A DNA stretch of 64,000 bases from Haloferula rosea (GCF_016595525.1 NZ_JAENII010000012.1:62001-126000), one strand, 5' to 3'; positions 8,467 through 17,820 are shown, counted from the first letter of the stretch. Numbers and translations: made by a program. Notes: generated by a model not told the origin, from the sequence alone.

Positions 8467-9678
8467 ATGAAAGAGACCCTCGCCGAGTTCGAGCAATGGG
8501 GCGCCGATGTGATCTTCGGCCGCGCCAAGGGTTTCCGTGCCGGGATGACGCGGATCGCGATGAGCTTCCTCTCGGTCCTCTTCCGCGGCGTCGTCCACGC
8601 CCGCATGGCCGTCTTCCGCAAACGCTGGAAACAGCAGGCCCACCTCGGAACCCAGGTGATCTGCATCGGCAACATCACCGTGGGCGGTACCGGCAAGACG
8701 CCCGTCACCGAGATGCTGTCCAAGGCCCTCCGAGACCGGGGTCGCCGTGTCGCCATCCTTTCCCGGGGCTACAAGAGCCGACGACTCAAGAAGGCCCAGA
8801 AATGGGAGGACGCCGCGGGAAAACCCATCGAGTCCGACCTGATGCCCAAGGTCGTCTCGGATGGCTCGTCCCTGCTGCTGGACTCCAAGTATGCCGGTGA
8901 CGAACCCTACATGCTCGCCCGCAATCTCGATCAGGTCTCCGTCGTCGTCGACCGCGACCGGATCAAGGGGGGACGCTTCGCCGTCCGGCATCTCGGAGCC
9001 GACACCCTCGTCCTCGACGACGGCCTGCAATACCTCCGACTCGCTCACGGCACGGACATCGTCCTCGTCGACCGGACCGCCCCATTCGGCACCGGGCACC
9101 TCCTGCCGCGAGGGACCCTCCGCGAGCCACCATCGAACCTGAAACGGGCCAGCTACATCCTGATCACGAAATGTGACGGGTCCTCCAACGAACCCCTGAT
9201 CGAGCGCATCCGTCAGCACAACCGGTTCGCCCCCATCATCGAGTGCGCCCACGGCCCGCGCTACCTCGAGGAGCTTTTCACCGGAAAGCGCCAACCGCTC
9301 GACTACCTGCAGGACAAGTGGGTGGCCGCCATCTCGGGAATCGCCGTGCCGGAAGGCTTCGAGAAAAGCCTCGAGAACCTCGGGGCCCACGTCGAGATCC
9401 GCCGCCACTTCCCCGACCACTACCGCTTCACCCAGCGTGAGATCGATACCTTCATGACCCGCTGCATCGAGCGCGACATGGAGTTGATCATCACCACCGA
9501 GAAGGACGCCGTGCGTTTCCCGAAGCCGAAGGAAGCCATCGTTCCCATCTGGTTCCTGCGGATCGAAGTCGAGATCCTGAAGGGTCAGGAGGACTGGGAT
9601 GAAATGATCGACCGCTTCTGCCACCCGAACGCCCCCGGCGACCCCATCCTCCGCTACCGCGACATGTACGCCATCTAG
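8467..9678 (+). CDS. lpxK: tetraacyldisaccharide 4'-kinase LpxK
   Basis: This 403-aa protein carries the LpxK signature: an N-terminal amphipathic, hydrophobic helix (about 28-50) and the P-loop GNITVGGTGKTP (68-79). It also has the DDGLQYLRL motif (equivalent to DDGFQH) and a C-terminal NTP-hydrolase-like domain ending TTEKDAVRFPK. Family knowledge: phosphorylates the 4' position of the lipid A precursor at the inner-membrane face, showing that the organism makes lipid A. It is somewhat longer than E. coli LpxK (328 aa), with an insertion around residues 105-125. No other lipid A gene is adjacent. Confidence 0.95.
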   Translation: MKETLAEFEQWGADVIFGRAKGFRAGMTRIAMSFLSVLFRGVVHARMAVFRKRWKQQAHLGTQVICIGNITVGGTGKTPVTEMLSKALRDRGRRVAILSRGYKSRRLKKAQKWEDAAGKPIESDLMPKVVSDGSSLLLDSKYAGDEPYMLARNLDQVSVVVDRDRIKGGRFAVRHLGADTLVLDDGLQYLRLAHGTDIVLVDRTAPFGTGHLLPRGTLREPPSNLKRASYILITKCDGSSNEPLIERIRQHNRFAPIIECAHGPRYLEELFTGKRQPLDYLQDKWVAAISGIAVPEGFEKSLENLGAHVEIRRHFPDHYRFTQREIDTFMTRCIERDMELIITTEKDAVRFPKPKEAIVPIWFLRIEVEILKGQEDWDEMIDRFCHPNAPGDPILRYRDMYAI

Positions 9679-9813
9679 CAGAGTGCTTCGGGCCTGCGTC
9701 CCCGGCCTGCATGGGCGCGTGAATCAGCAGCCTTCAGATCCTCTGGCCTGTTGGGTTCATCTTGCCAAACCGCTCCCCATCTGCATTTTCCTCGAACCAA
9801 GCACTTCCCGATC

Positions 9814-10530
9814 ATGGACTATACCAATCCCTACGCTACCGGCTCCGTTTCGGAATATCCGGAGGACACCCGCTCAGAATTCATCCGCAAGACCTACACG
9901 CACCTCGCCGGAGCGCTGGTTGTGTTCGCTCTGCTCGAAACCATCATGCTGCAGGCCGGACTTGGCAATGCCGCCCTCCAGTTGATCAGCGGTGGCAAGT
10001 ACACCTGGCTGATGGTCCTCGGCGGATTCATGATAGTCGGCTGGCTGGCCACCAAGCTCGCCTACAGCGCCACCTCCGTGGCCACGCAGTATCTCGGACT
10101 GGCCATCTACACGGTGGCGGAAGCGGTGATCTTCCTGCCCATCATGGCCCTCGGCATCGCCGTGACCGGAGATGCCATGATCCTCGGACAGGCCGCCGTT
10201 CTGACCGGAGCCCTCGTCCTTGGCATCACCACGATTGCCTTCACCACCAAGAAGGATTTCACCTTCCTCGGCGGAGCCCTCAAGATCATCGGATTCGTCG
10301 CCCTCGGGATGATCGTGGTTTCGATCTTCGGCGGCTTCAACCTGGGACTCTGGTTCTCCGTGGCCATGGTCATCTTCGCCGGTGGCGCCGTACTCTATGA
10401 TACCAGCAAGATCATGTACCACTACCAGCCGGGACAGCACGTGGCCGCATCGCTCTCGCTCTTCGCCAGCATCGCCCTGCTCCTGTGGTATGTGCTGCGC
10501 ATCCTCATCTCGCTGAGCGGTCGGGATTAG
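9814..10530 (+). CDS. Bax inhibitor-1 / YccA family membrane protein
   Basis: The start at 9814 gives a protein of 238 aa with a short polar N-terminus (MDYTNPYATGSVSEYPEDTR) and seven hydrophobic helices, typical of the BI-1/YccA/YbhL family. The segment KTYTHLAGALVVFALLE marks the first helix. GAVLYDTSKIMYHYQ near residue 195 is the conserved family stretch with the acidic residue linked to pH-gated Ca2+ leak. Family knowledge: inner-membrane protein that modulates FtsH proteolysis or cation leak. The next gene begins 65 bp downstream, inside a strong hairpin that may terminate this transcript. Confidence 0.93.
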   Translation: MDYTNPYATGSVSEYPEDTRSEFIRKTYTHLAGALVVFALLETIMLQAGLGNAALQLISGGKYTWLMVLGGFMIVGWLATKLAYSATSVATQYLGLAIYTVAEAVIFLPIMALGIAVTGDAMILGQAAVLTGALVLGITTIAFTTKKDFTFLGGALKIIGFVALGMIVVSIFGGFNLGLWFSVAMVIFAGGAVLYDTSKIMYHYQPGQHVAASLSLFASIALLLWYVLRILISLSGRD

Positions 10531-10563
10531 TCCGAACGACCCGGATCCGCCAGATCCATCTTG

Positions 10564-10617
10564 AGTTCGCGGGTGACTGGGGGACACTGCCCCTCATGAA
10601 ACCCGCGAACTTTTTTT
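10564..10617 (+). terminator. terminator-like hairpin that contains the start codon of the next gene
   Basis: AGTTCGCGGGT (10564-10574) pairs perfectly with ACCCGCGAACT (10601-10611), an 11-bp stem running straight into a T7 tract at 10611-10617. The 26-nt loop holds a second stem, GGGG with CCCC (10080-type spacing, at 10580-10583 and 10590-10593), and the ATG of the following lipoprotein gene at 10596. It may end the BI-1 transcript or control expression of the lipoprotein. Confidence 0.75.
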
Positions 10618-11903
10618 ATGTCCCTGCCGTCGCCGCGGCCTTCTCCCTGACTTCCTGTCAGGAAGACCTCCAGCCGGAGATCGATCGGCTGAACGCCGAA
10701 CTGACCGACCTCCAGGCCGAACTCGAGGACGAGCGCGCCCGGCGATCCCACGAAGAGAAAGAGGCCGATAAACTCCACGACGAGTTAGCCGACATGAAGT
10801 CGGAACTCAGCCAGGCCCAAAGGGACGCCAAAGACTTCGAGCGCCAGTTGGCGATCTATCAGGAACGTGAGGAAGCCGCACGAGCCGCCGAAGAAGCCAA
10901 GCCGGACGCCAGGGAACTCCTCGCCGCCGCCAAGGAGGAAGCGCAGCAGCACGCCAAGGCGAAGGTCACCATCGAAGGCGACGCCAACTCAGGCTCCGGC
11001 ATCGTCGTGGCCACGGATGACAAGCACTGGATCTACCTCTCCCCCGCCACCCTGAGCGGCAACTCAAGGCTCGAGATCACCCAGGCCAGCGGCACTCCGC
11101 TGAAGAAGTTCGGCGCCTTCGAGATCATGGAAGGCGGAGCCGTCGCCCGACTCGAGATCACCGAAGAACCTGACCACGCCGTCCCGCTTGCCACCCCCTC
11201 GGAACTCTCGTCCTCGACCCGGCTGCTCGCCTTCGACGACGCCGGCACCCTCCTCGAAGGCCGTGCCTACAATGTGGAAGACGCATCCATGCGGGTCGAT
11301 TCCCGCATCGGTGCCCTCCCTGTCGGCACGCCGGTATTCCTTGCCGACAGTGGCGACCTGATCGGCATTCTGAGTGCCGAAGCAGCCGCCCAGGCGACGC
11401 TCTGGCCATCCACCTATGGCAGCACCCGCCGGCAAACCCACCAATGCCTCCGCCTTGACCCGAAGACCACGTGGAGTTCCCTCGCGATCGGCGGTTTCCT
11501 GGAGGAAGCCAAGGTGCTTGACGAAACCAACCAGCTGACCCGGCTGCTCGCCACCTTTGCCATCGTTCGACCGACTTCCGGCGGCATCAACTTCGAGACC
11601 ACCGCCGGAGGTGGCATGTCGGTGAAGGAGGTCTTCGCCGCCCACAAGGACGAGTCTGCCGTGCGCTCCATGATGGATCTGGACCAGTGGCTGAAGGACA
11701 AGGGCGACCGAGCCGCCCCACAGGACCTGAACCGACGGGTCAAAAGCGTTTACAGCGAAATCCAGCGCCTCTCGGCCCGCCAGACCAAGGAATTCGCCGA
11801 GCACAGCTTCTCGGCCTACCACGCCCCGGCCGCCAAGCTCGCGGCCGAATGGCGCAAGAAGGCGGACGAAGACATCGCCAAGACCGTGAACTCCATGGAC
11901 TAA
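10596..11903 (+). CDS. coiled-coil lipoprotein with possible degenerate trypsin-like domain
   Basis: A lipoprotein signal peptide (MKPANFFYVPAVAAAFSLTS followed by Cys 21) supports the start at 10596. Residues 25-125 are a charged heptad coiled coil (Glu/Asp/Lys/Arg/Ala rich). The next region contains NSGSGIVVATDDKHWIYLSP and later LPVGTPVFLADSGDLIGILS. These resemble the first strand and the Ser-loop/last strands of HtrA-like trypsin folds, but the catalytic His and Ser positions are missing. That reading is inference. The C-terminal third is helical and of unknown type. The protein is probably anchored in the outer membrane facing the periplasm. The 5' coding region is folded into a terminator-like hairpin. 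Confidence 0.7.
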   Translation: MKPANFFYVPAVAAAFSLTSCQEDLQPEIDRLNAELTDLQAELEDERARRSHEEKEADKLHDELADMKSELSQAQRDAKDFERQLAIYQEREEAARAAEEAKPDARELLAAAKEEAQQHAKAKVTIEGDANSGSGIVVATDDKHWIYLSPATLSGNSRLEITQASGTPLKKFGAFEIMEGGAVARLEITEEPDHAVPLATPSELSSSTRLLAFDDAGTLLEGRAYNVEDASMRVDSRIGALPVGTPVFLADSGDLIGILSAEAAAQATLWPSTYGSTRRQTHQCLRLDPKTTWSSLAIGGFLEEAKVLDETNQLTRLLATFAIVRPTSGGINFETTAGGGMSVKEVFAAHKDESAVRSMMDLDQWLKDKGDRAAPQDLNRRVKSVYSEIQRLSARQTKEFAEHSFSAYHAPAAKLAAEWRKKADEDIAKTVNSMD

Positions 11904-11992
11904 CAATCGTCCAGCCATCCAAGTCCGGGCCGACTTTGTAATCGCGCAAATCGGGGCTCTCCGTTGGAATAGCGACGAACCCCAATTACACC

Positions 11993-12430
11993 ATGCTCGA
12001 CCCCGCTATCCTCTGGTTTGTTGCAGGAATCATTCTGATCCTGTTGGAATTCGGTGCACCGGGCGTGGTGCTCTGCTTCTTCGGAGCCGGTGCCATCGTC
12101 ACCTCGATCACGACCGGCCTCGGTCTGACGGACACGATCGCCAGCCAGTCCCTCGTGTTCACCCTGTCCTCGGTCGGCCTGCTGATCGGTCTGCGACGCT
12201 GGGTGAAATCCTGGTTCGTCGGTGACTCGAACAGCGCCAGCGATGACGTGGAGGATGAATTCACCGGTCGCGAAGCCAGGGCGATGTCGGATTTCGCCAA
12301 GGGTGCCGGACTGGTCGAGCTGAAGGGTGCGCGCTGGAATGCCCGCTCGGAGGCCGACATCAAAAGCGGAGACACCGTGATCGTTAACCGACGTGAGGAC
12401 CTCACCCTCTACGTCGAACCTCGTAGTTGA
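11993..12430 (+). CDS. NfeD-like membrane protein
   Basis: This short protein (145 aa) has N-terminal transmembrane helices (residues 4-55, with the LLEFGAPGVVLCFFGAGAI stretch), a further helix near 60-72, and a C-terminal OB-fold domain. In that domain GREARAMSDFAKGAGLVEL and SGDTVIVNRREDLTLYVEP fit the NfeD family. Family knowledge: NfeD proteins pair with stomatin/SPFH proteins to control membrane-protein quality or microdomain organisation. The SPFH gene follows immediately (gap of 17 bp), which supports the assignment. Confidence 0.88.
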   Translation: MLDPAILWFVAGIILILLEFGAPGVVLCFFGAGAIVTSITTGLGLTDTIASQSLVFTLSSVGLLIGLRRWVKSWFVGDSNSASDDVEDEFTGREARAMSDFAKGAGLVELKGARWNARSEADIKSGDTVIVNRREDLTLYVEPRS

Positions 12431-12447
12431 TTTTCCATCCCCAACAC

Positions 12448-13470
12448 ATGCACATGAACCCCATCCACCTACTCGCACTCGAGATGCCTCCATTGATCCT
12501 CGGCGAAATCGTCGGTCCCATCATCGGAGTCTGTCTCGCCGCCGTGGCGGTCGTCATCTTCTTCAAGACGATCCGCATCGTCCCCCAACGCCAGGCCTTC
12601 GTGGTCGAGCGTCTCGGGAAATACCAGAAGACCCTGGAAGCCGGATTCCACGTCCTCGTTCCCATCGTCGACCGCGTCGCCTACAAGCACACGCTGAAGG
12701 AGAATGCCATCGACGTGCCATCGCAGGCCTGCATCACCAAGGACAACATCGCCATCGAAGTCGACGGCGTCCTCTACATGCAGGTGCTTGATGCAAAGCG
12801 TGCCTCCTACGGCATCGAGAACTACTACTTTGCCGCCACCCAGCTCGCCCAGACGACGCTCCGTTCGGAGATCGGCAAGATCGAGCTCGACCGCACCTTC
12901 GAGGAACGGGACACCATCAATGCCTCGGTGATCGAAGCCCTCGACAAGGCATCCGAGCCATGGGGCCTGAAGATCACCCGCTACGAGATCGCCAACATCA
13001 CTCCGCCGAAGTCGGTGCAGGACGCACTCGAGAAGCAGATGCGCGCCGAGCGGGAACGCCGTGCCCAGATCGCCCTCTCGGAAGGTCAGCGTGAAGCGCA
13101 GATCAACGTCGCCGAAGGTCAGAAGCAGGAGGTCATCAAGCAGTCCGAGGCCCAGAAGATCTCCCAGATCAACGAGGCGGAAGGTAAGGCCAGGGAGATC
13201 GAACTCCTTGCCAACGCCACCGCGGAGGGAATCCACCGCATCGCCGAGGCGATCGAAGCACCGGGCGGCCAGAATGCCGTGAACCTGCGCGTCGCCGAGC
13301 AGTACGTGAAGGAATTCGGCAACCTCGCCAAGGCCGGCAACACGCTGATCGTGCCGCAGAACCTTTCCGACATCGGAGGCACGGTCGCCTCCCTCGCCAA
13401 GATCCTGAAAGGCACCGCCGGGGAGGAAACCAGGGGTTCCGGCCCGACCACCCCTCCCCCTCTCGCCTGA
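12448..13470 (+). CDS. SPFH/Band 7 stomatin-like protein (QmcA/paraslipin type)
   Basis: One N-terminal membrane helix (about 18-38, IIGVCLAAVAVVIFFKTI) precedes a Band 7 domain. Recognisable stretches include RIVPQRQAFVVERLGKYQKT, ITKDNIAIEVDGVLYMQV and the coiled-coil tail ERRAQIALSEGQREAQINVA. Start choice between ATG 12448 and ATG 12454 is open; neither has a clear Shine-Dalgarno. Family knowledge: oligomeric membrane scaffold that works with NfeD. The C-terminus ends in a Gly/Pro-rich tail. A strong bidirectional hairpin follows the stop codon. Confidence 0.92.
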   Translation: MHMNPIHLLALEMPPLILGEIVGPIIGVCLAAVAVVIFFKTIRIVPQRQAFVVERLGKYQKTLEAGFHVLVPIVDRVAYKHTLKENAIDVPSQACITKDNIAIEVDGVLYMQVLDAKRASYGIENYYFAATQLAQTTLRSEIGKIELDRTFEERDTINASVIEALDKASEPWGLKITRYEIANITPPKSVQDALEKQMRAERERRAQIALSEGQREAQINVAEGQKQEVIKQSEAQKISQINEAEGKAREIELLANATAEGIHRIAEAIEAPGGQNAVNLRVAEQYVKEFGNLAKAGNTLIVPQNLSDIGGTVASLAKILKGTAGEETRGSGPTTPPPLA

Positions 13471-13494
13471 TCCATTTCGTCCCCCCGGACCCTC

Positions 13495-13525
13495 AAAGGG
13501 CAGGAACCGCAAGGTCCTGCCCTTT
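13495..13525. terminator. bidirectional hairpin between convergent genes
   Basis: AAAGGGCAGGA (13495-13505) pairs perfectly with TCCTGCCCTTT (13515-13525) over a 9-nt loop. The A and T ends give U-runs on both strands, so it can terminate the stomatin-like gene from the left and the AraC gene from the right. Confidence 0.8.
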
Positions 13526-13545
13526 CCGCTGTCCGGAGCTTACCC

Positions 13546-14454
13546 TCAGACCGAACCCAGGGAGCCATCCTTCCGCCCGCCACGGAACTGGGAGGGCGGA
13601 ACCCGGTGGACGGACTTGAACACCCTGGAAAAGTGGAATGGATCGCGGAAACCCAGCTCTTCGGAAACCGCCTTCACCGAAAGATCCCCTTCGATCAACC
13701 GGCGGGCCGCATGCTCCATGCGCAGGCGCGTCAGGTGCTGATAGGGCGTCTCTTCCTGGAAGCGCGAGAACAGGCGGCACAGGTAGGCCGCGTCCAGATC
13801 ACAACGGGTGGCAATCCCGTCCAATGTGGTGATTTCCAGATGACCCGACTCGATCACCTCGCGCACCCGACGATAGGTCTGGAAGGCGCGCGTGTCAGCC
13901 AGCCCGACATCCAATGAGTCCTCCCGGGCCATCAGCAGGATCTGCCGCGCCAGCGCCAGGCAGAGTTCCTGCCCGAGTTCACTGCGCTTCGATCCCCGCA
14001 GGATCAGATCATCGAATGCCCGGGCCATCGCCGCCGGATTCGTGCTCTCGGTGATGCTGCCCGGGCCGAGCTCCAGGCGCTTGGCCAGCTCACTCATCCG
14101 ATCCCCTCCAAGCACCACGAAATACTTCTTCAGTGGGTCCGCGGCATTCGTCGTGATGGTGTGCTCGACCCCCGGACCATAGACGAAGACCGACCCCGGT
14201 CTCAGTTCCACCCGCTGGCCGACCATCTCCACCGTCCCTCTCCCGCTCGCCACGAACTCCACCGTAAGCCAGGGGAACTCACGGTGATCGATCCGGAAGT
14301 CCGGTCGACACACTTCATAGCCGCCGCCCACCACCACCTCGGGCAGAGAGCGATCCGGCGACAGGTCGAACCAGAACAATCGCGAAGACGCGACCTGACG
14401 GGACACAAATTGGGGGGCAGCGGGGTCCACCACCTGGGCATCGGTACTCTTCAT
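13546..14454 (-). CDS. AraC-family transcriptional regulator, probably of fucose genes
   Basis: The protein (302 aa) has an N-terminal cupin-like effector domain (about 35-125, with the GSVFVYGPGVEHTI stretch). Its C-terminal AraC double helix-turn-helix (about 190-290) includes TLDGIATRCDLDAAYLCRLF and the family signature in RRLIEGDLSVKAVSEELGFR followed by DPFHFSRVFKSVHRVPPSQF. It is divergent from fucI across a 181-bp AT-rich gap, the usual layout for a local activator, so fucose or a derivative is the likely effector (inference). AraC proteins normally bind direct repeats near the -35 region of their target. Confidence 0.9.
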   Translation of the reverse strand: MKSTDAQVVDPAAPQFVSRQVASSRLFWFDLSPDRSLPEVVVGGGYEVCRPDFRIDHREFPWLTVEFVASGRGTVEMVGQRVELRPGSVFVYGPGVEHTITTNAADPLKKYFVVLGGDRMSELAKRLELGPGSITESTNPAAMARAFDDLILRGSKRSELGQELCLALARQILLMAREDSLDVGLADTRAFQTYRRVREVIESGHLEITTLDGIATRCDLDAAYLCRLFSRFQEETPYQHLTRLRMEHAARRLIEGDLSVKAVSEELGFRDPFHFSRVFKSVHRVPPSQFRGGRKDGSLGSV

Positions 14455-14635
14455 CGGAAATCGGGGATGCCCGGATCGACATCAGGTCGACGAGGCAGAA
14501 ATCACCATACTTTTTTCAATGAATACGCAAAAATTAGGCATCTACAAGCACCAAAAAGTCAAAATAATCCATACCCAATGATTTGATTACTGACAAAGAC
14601 GGCCAAAGCGCGGACAAACAAACGATTTTGAACCC
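14455..14635. promoter_or_regulatory. divergent control region between the AraC gene and fucI
   Basis: This 181-bp stretch is strikingly AT-rich compared with its flanks. Two similar elements lie 64 bp apart in direct orientation: CCATAC-TTTTTT-CAATGA at 14505-14522 and CCATAC-C-CAATGA at 14569-14581. They are candidate AraC-type binding sites, but their internal spacers differ in length, so the evidence is weak. No convincing sigma70 -35/-10 pair was found for fucI. Confidence 0.45.
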
Positions 14636-16417
14636 ATGAAGACCAGCGCATTTCCCACTATCGGTATCCGCCCCACCATCGACGGCCGTCTCGGCGGCGT
14701 TCGTGAGTCCCTTGAAGAACGGACCATGCGTCAGGCGGAACTCGTCGCCGACCTCCTCTCATCCGAACTCCGCTACCCGGACGGCAGCCCCGTCCAGTGC
14801 GTGATCGCCGATACCTGCATCGGCGGCGTGGCGGAAGCCGCCGCCTGCGCGGACAAGTTCGCCACGCATCGCGTGGGCGTCTCGCTCACCGTCACCCCCT
14901 GCTGGTGCTACGGCTCCGAGACCATGGACATGGACCCACTCACGCCGAAAGCCGTGTGGGGATTCAATGGCACCGAACGCCCCGGCGCGGTTTACCTCGC
15001 CGCCGTCCTTGCCGGCCACACCCAGAAGGGCATCCCCGCCTTCGGCATCTACGGTCGTGACGTGCAGGCTGCCGACGACACCGAGATCCCCGCCGATGTG
15101 CGCGAGAAGCTCCTCAACTTCGCCCGCTGCGGCCTCGCCGTCGCCCTCATGCGCGGCCAGTCCTACCTCTCCATGGGTGGCACTTCCATGGGCATCGCCG
15201 GCTCCGTCGTCGATCAGCGGTTCTGGGAAAAGTGGCTGGGCATGCGCGTCGAAGCCATCGACATGACCGAATTCGTCGGCCGCCTGCAGAAGGGCTGGTT
15301 CGACAGCGAGGAATACGAAAAGGCCCTCGCCTGGGTGAAGGCCAACTGCCCGGAAGGAAAGGACTACAACTCCCCTGAAACCACCCGTTCCCGCGAGACA
15401 CTCGACGCCGAATGGGAAACCAGCGTCAAGATGGCGCTCATCGCCCGCGACCTCATGGTCGGCAATCCCAAGCTCGCCGAGATGGGACTTGGCGAACAGG
15501 CACAGGGCCACAACGCCATCGCCGCCGGCTTCCAGGGCCAACGCCAGTGGACCGACCACTTCCCGAATGGTGACTTCATGGAAGCCATCCTCAGCACCTC
15601 CTTCGACTGGAATGGCAAGCGCGCCCCCTACATCGTCGCCACCGAGAACGACGCGCTCAACGGTGCCGGCATGCTCTTCGGCCACCTGCTTTCGCACACC
15701 GCCCAGATCTTCGCCGACCTCCGCACCTACTGGTCGACCGAGGCGATCGAAAGCGCCAGCGGCAAGAAGATCGACCACCCACTCGTCGGCGACGGCATCC
15801 TTCACCTGATCAATTCCGGCCCTGCCGCCCTCGACGGCACCGGCGAGCAGGAGATCGACGGCAAGCCCGCCATGAAACCCTTCTGGGACATCACCGACGA
15901 GGAAGTCGAAAAGTGCCTCAAGGCCACCAGCTGGCACCCATCGATCACCGAATACTTCCCCGGCGGTGGCTGGAGCACCCGCTATAAGACCCGCGGCGGC
16001 ATGCCCGCCACCATGATCCGCCTGAACCTCGTCGACGGACTCGGCCCCGCCCTGCAGATCGCCGAAGGACACACCATCGACCTGCCCGAGGACGTGCACG
16101 ATGCGCTCGACCAGCGCACCAACCCGACCTGGCCGACCACCTGGTTCGCGCCCATCCTCACCGGCGAAGGAGTCTTCAAGAGTGCCTACGAAGTCATGAA
16201 CAAGTGGGGTGCCAACCACTGCGTGATGAGCCACGGCCACATCGGCCACCTCTACCTCACCCTGGCCTCCATGCTTCGCATCCCGGTCTACATGCACAAC
16301 GTGAGTGAAGAACGCATCTTCCGTCCTTCGGCCTGGAATGCCTTCGGCACCGCCGACCTCGAAGGCGCCGACTTCCGCGCCTGCACGAACTACGGCCCCA
16401 TCTACGGCAAGCCCTGA
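14636..16417 (+). CDS. fucI: L-fucose isomerase
   Basis: At 593 aa it matches the length of E. coli FucI (591). The N-terminal signature GIRPTIDGR lies at residues 10-18, followed by [20 protein letters not shown]. The central domain has the [19 protein letters not shown] stretch and the C-terminal domain the conserved [19 protein letters not shown] segment. Family knowledge: Mn2+-dependent interconversion of L-fucose and L-fuculose (also D-arabinose to D-ribulose), cytoplasmic and hexameric. The fucose permease lies 50 bp downstream in the same direction. No fuculokinase or fuculose-phosphate aldolase is present in the window. Confidence 0.97.
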   Translation: MKTSAFPTIGIRPTIDGRLGGVRESLEERTMRQAELVADLLSSELRYPDGSPVQCVIADTCIGGVAEAAACADKFATHRVGVSLTVTPCWCYGSETMDMDPLTPKAVWGFNGTERPGAVYLAAVLAGHTQKGIPAFGIYGRDVQAADDTEIPADVREKLLNFARCGLAVALMRGQSYLSMGGTSMGIAGSVVDQRFWEKWLGMRVEAIDMTEFVGRLQKGWFDSEEYEKALAWVKANCPEGKDYNSPETTRSRETLDAEWETSVKMALIARDLMVGNPKLAEMGLGEQAQGHNAIAAGFQGQRQWTDHFPNGDFMEAILSTSFDWNGKRAPYIVATENDALNGAGMLFGHLLSHTAQIFADLRTYWSTEAIESASGKKIDHPLVGDGILHLINSGPAALDGTGEQEIDGKPAMKPFWDITDEEVEKCLKATSWHPSITEYFPGGGWSTRYKTRGGMPATMIRLNLVDGLGPALQIAEGHTIDLPEDVHDALDQRTNPTWPTTWFAPILTGEGVFKSAYEVMNKWGANHCVMSHGHIGHLYLTLASMLRIPVYMHNVSEERIFRPSAWNAFGTADLEGADFRACTNYGPIYGKP

Positions 16418-16467
16418 ATGCTCGTCAGCCACGGTAAACCCTGCTAGCCAATCACAACCCAGAGCCC

Positions 16468-17778
16468 ATGACCGCCGATACCAAACCCGTTCCAACCGTC
16501 CCGAGAAGCTTCCTCTTCGGCTTCATCCTTGTCACCACGCTGTTTGCCCTTTGGGGCTTCGCCAATGACATCACCAACCCGATGGTTGCGGCCTTCAAGA
16601 ACGTGCTGTTGCTCACCAATACCCAGAGCTCACTCGTCCAGTCGGCCTTCTACGGAGGCTACTGCCTGATGGCCATTCCCGCAGCCATCTTCATCAAGCG
16701 CTTCGACTACAAGATCTCCATCCTTGTCGGGCTCGCCCTCTACGTCACCGGGTGCTTCATGTTCATTCCCGCCGGGGCCACCCAGCAGTTCGTGCCCTTC
16801 CTGTTCGCCTATCTGATCATGACGAGTGGCCTCTCGTTCCTCGAAACGAGCGCCAACCCGTACATCCTCTCGATGGGCCCTCCGGAAACCGCCACCCGGC
16901 GGCTGAACCTCGCCCAGGCCTTCAACCCCATGGGGTCGATCACCGGGATGTTCGTTGCCAAGGAATTCATCCTCAAGAGACTCAACGAGACGCCCGAAGA
17001 CGAGCGTCGTGAGCTGCTGGAGACGAATCCCGAATCCTTCAACGAGATCGCCCAAAGCGACCTCGACGTCATCATCACCCCCTACCTCATCCTGGGTGTC
17101 GTGGTGTCCGTCGTGCTCGTCATCTTCGCCATCGCCAAGCTGCCTCAGACCGGAACCAAGGGACGCCAGCCACTCGACATCAGCGGAACCTTCGGACGCC
17201 TGTTCAAGAATCCCCTCTGGGTCACCGGAGTGATCGCGCAGGCCTTCTATGTCGGTGCTCAGATCATGTGCTGGACCTTCATCATCCAGTATGCCGGAGC
17301 CACCATGGGCATGAGCAAGGCGGACGCGCAGGGATACAACATCATCGCGATGATCATCTTCGTCTCGAGCCGTTTCATCTGCACCTTCATGCTCAAGTAC
17401 GTCAGCCCCGGTCACCTGCTTCTCGGTTTGGCAATCGGCGGTGGCACGCTCGTCCTCGGTGCGATCTTCCTGCCCGGCATGACCGGACTCTGGTCGCTGG
17501 TCGGCGTCTCAGCCTGCATGTCGCTGATGTTCCCGACCATTTACGGCATCGCCTTGGATGGCCTCGGTGACGACGCCAAGCTCGGCTCCGCTGGCCTGAT
17601 CGTTGCCATCGGTGGTGGCTGCCTGATGCCCCCACTCCAAGCGATGATCATCGACCAGGAGACGGTGATGGGACTTTCCGGAGCCCGCGCCTCGTTCTTC
17701 CTGCCATTCATCTGCTTCGTGGCCATCGCCCTTTACGGACTGTTTGCCACCCGCATCAAGGGTCACTCGGCCCTGTGA
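16468..17778 (+). CDS. fucP: L-fucose:H+ symporter FucP (MFS)
   Basis: This 436-aa MFS transporter (E. coli FucP is 438 aa) has twelve predicted helices and FucP signatures. These include LFALWGFANDITNPMVAAFK near residue 30 (with the substrate and proton residues N and D) and GLSFLETSANPYILSMGP near residue 120 (with Glu-135-like acidic residue). RRLNLAQAFNPMGSITGMF follows. Family knowledge: proton-driven uptake of L-fucose and related sugars. A short untranslated gap (50 bp) separates it from fucI, and a textbook terminator closes the unit 42 bp after the stop. Confidence 0.95.
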   Translation: MTADTKPVPTVPRSFLFGFILVTTLFALWGFANDITNPMVAAFKNVLLLTNTQSSLVQSAFYGGYCLMAIPAAIFIKRFDYKISILVGLALYVTGCFMFIPAGATQQFVPFLFAYLIMTSGLSFLETSANPYILSMGPPETATRRLNLAQAFNPMGSITGMFVAKEFILKRLNETPEDERRELLETNPESFNEIAQSDLDVIITPYLILGVVVSVVLVIFAIAKLPQTGTKGRQPLDISGTFGRLFKNPLWVTGVIAQAFYVGAQIMCWTFIIQYAGATMGMSKADAQGYNIIAMIIFVSSRFICTFMLKYVSPGHLLLGLAIGGGTLVLGAIFLPGMTGLWSLVGVSACMSLMFPTIYGIALDGLGDDAKLGSAGLIVAIGGGCLMPPLQAMIIDQETVMGLSGARASFFLPFICFVAIALYGLFATRIKGHSAL

Positions 17779-17820
17779 GGGTGAGGTCGGTTGACACCGA
17801 CCCGACGAAGGAATCTCAAG

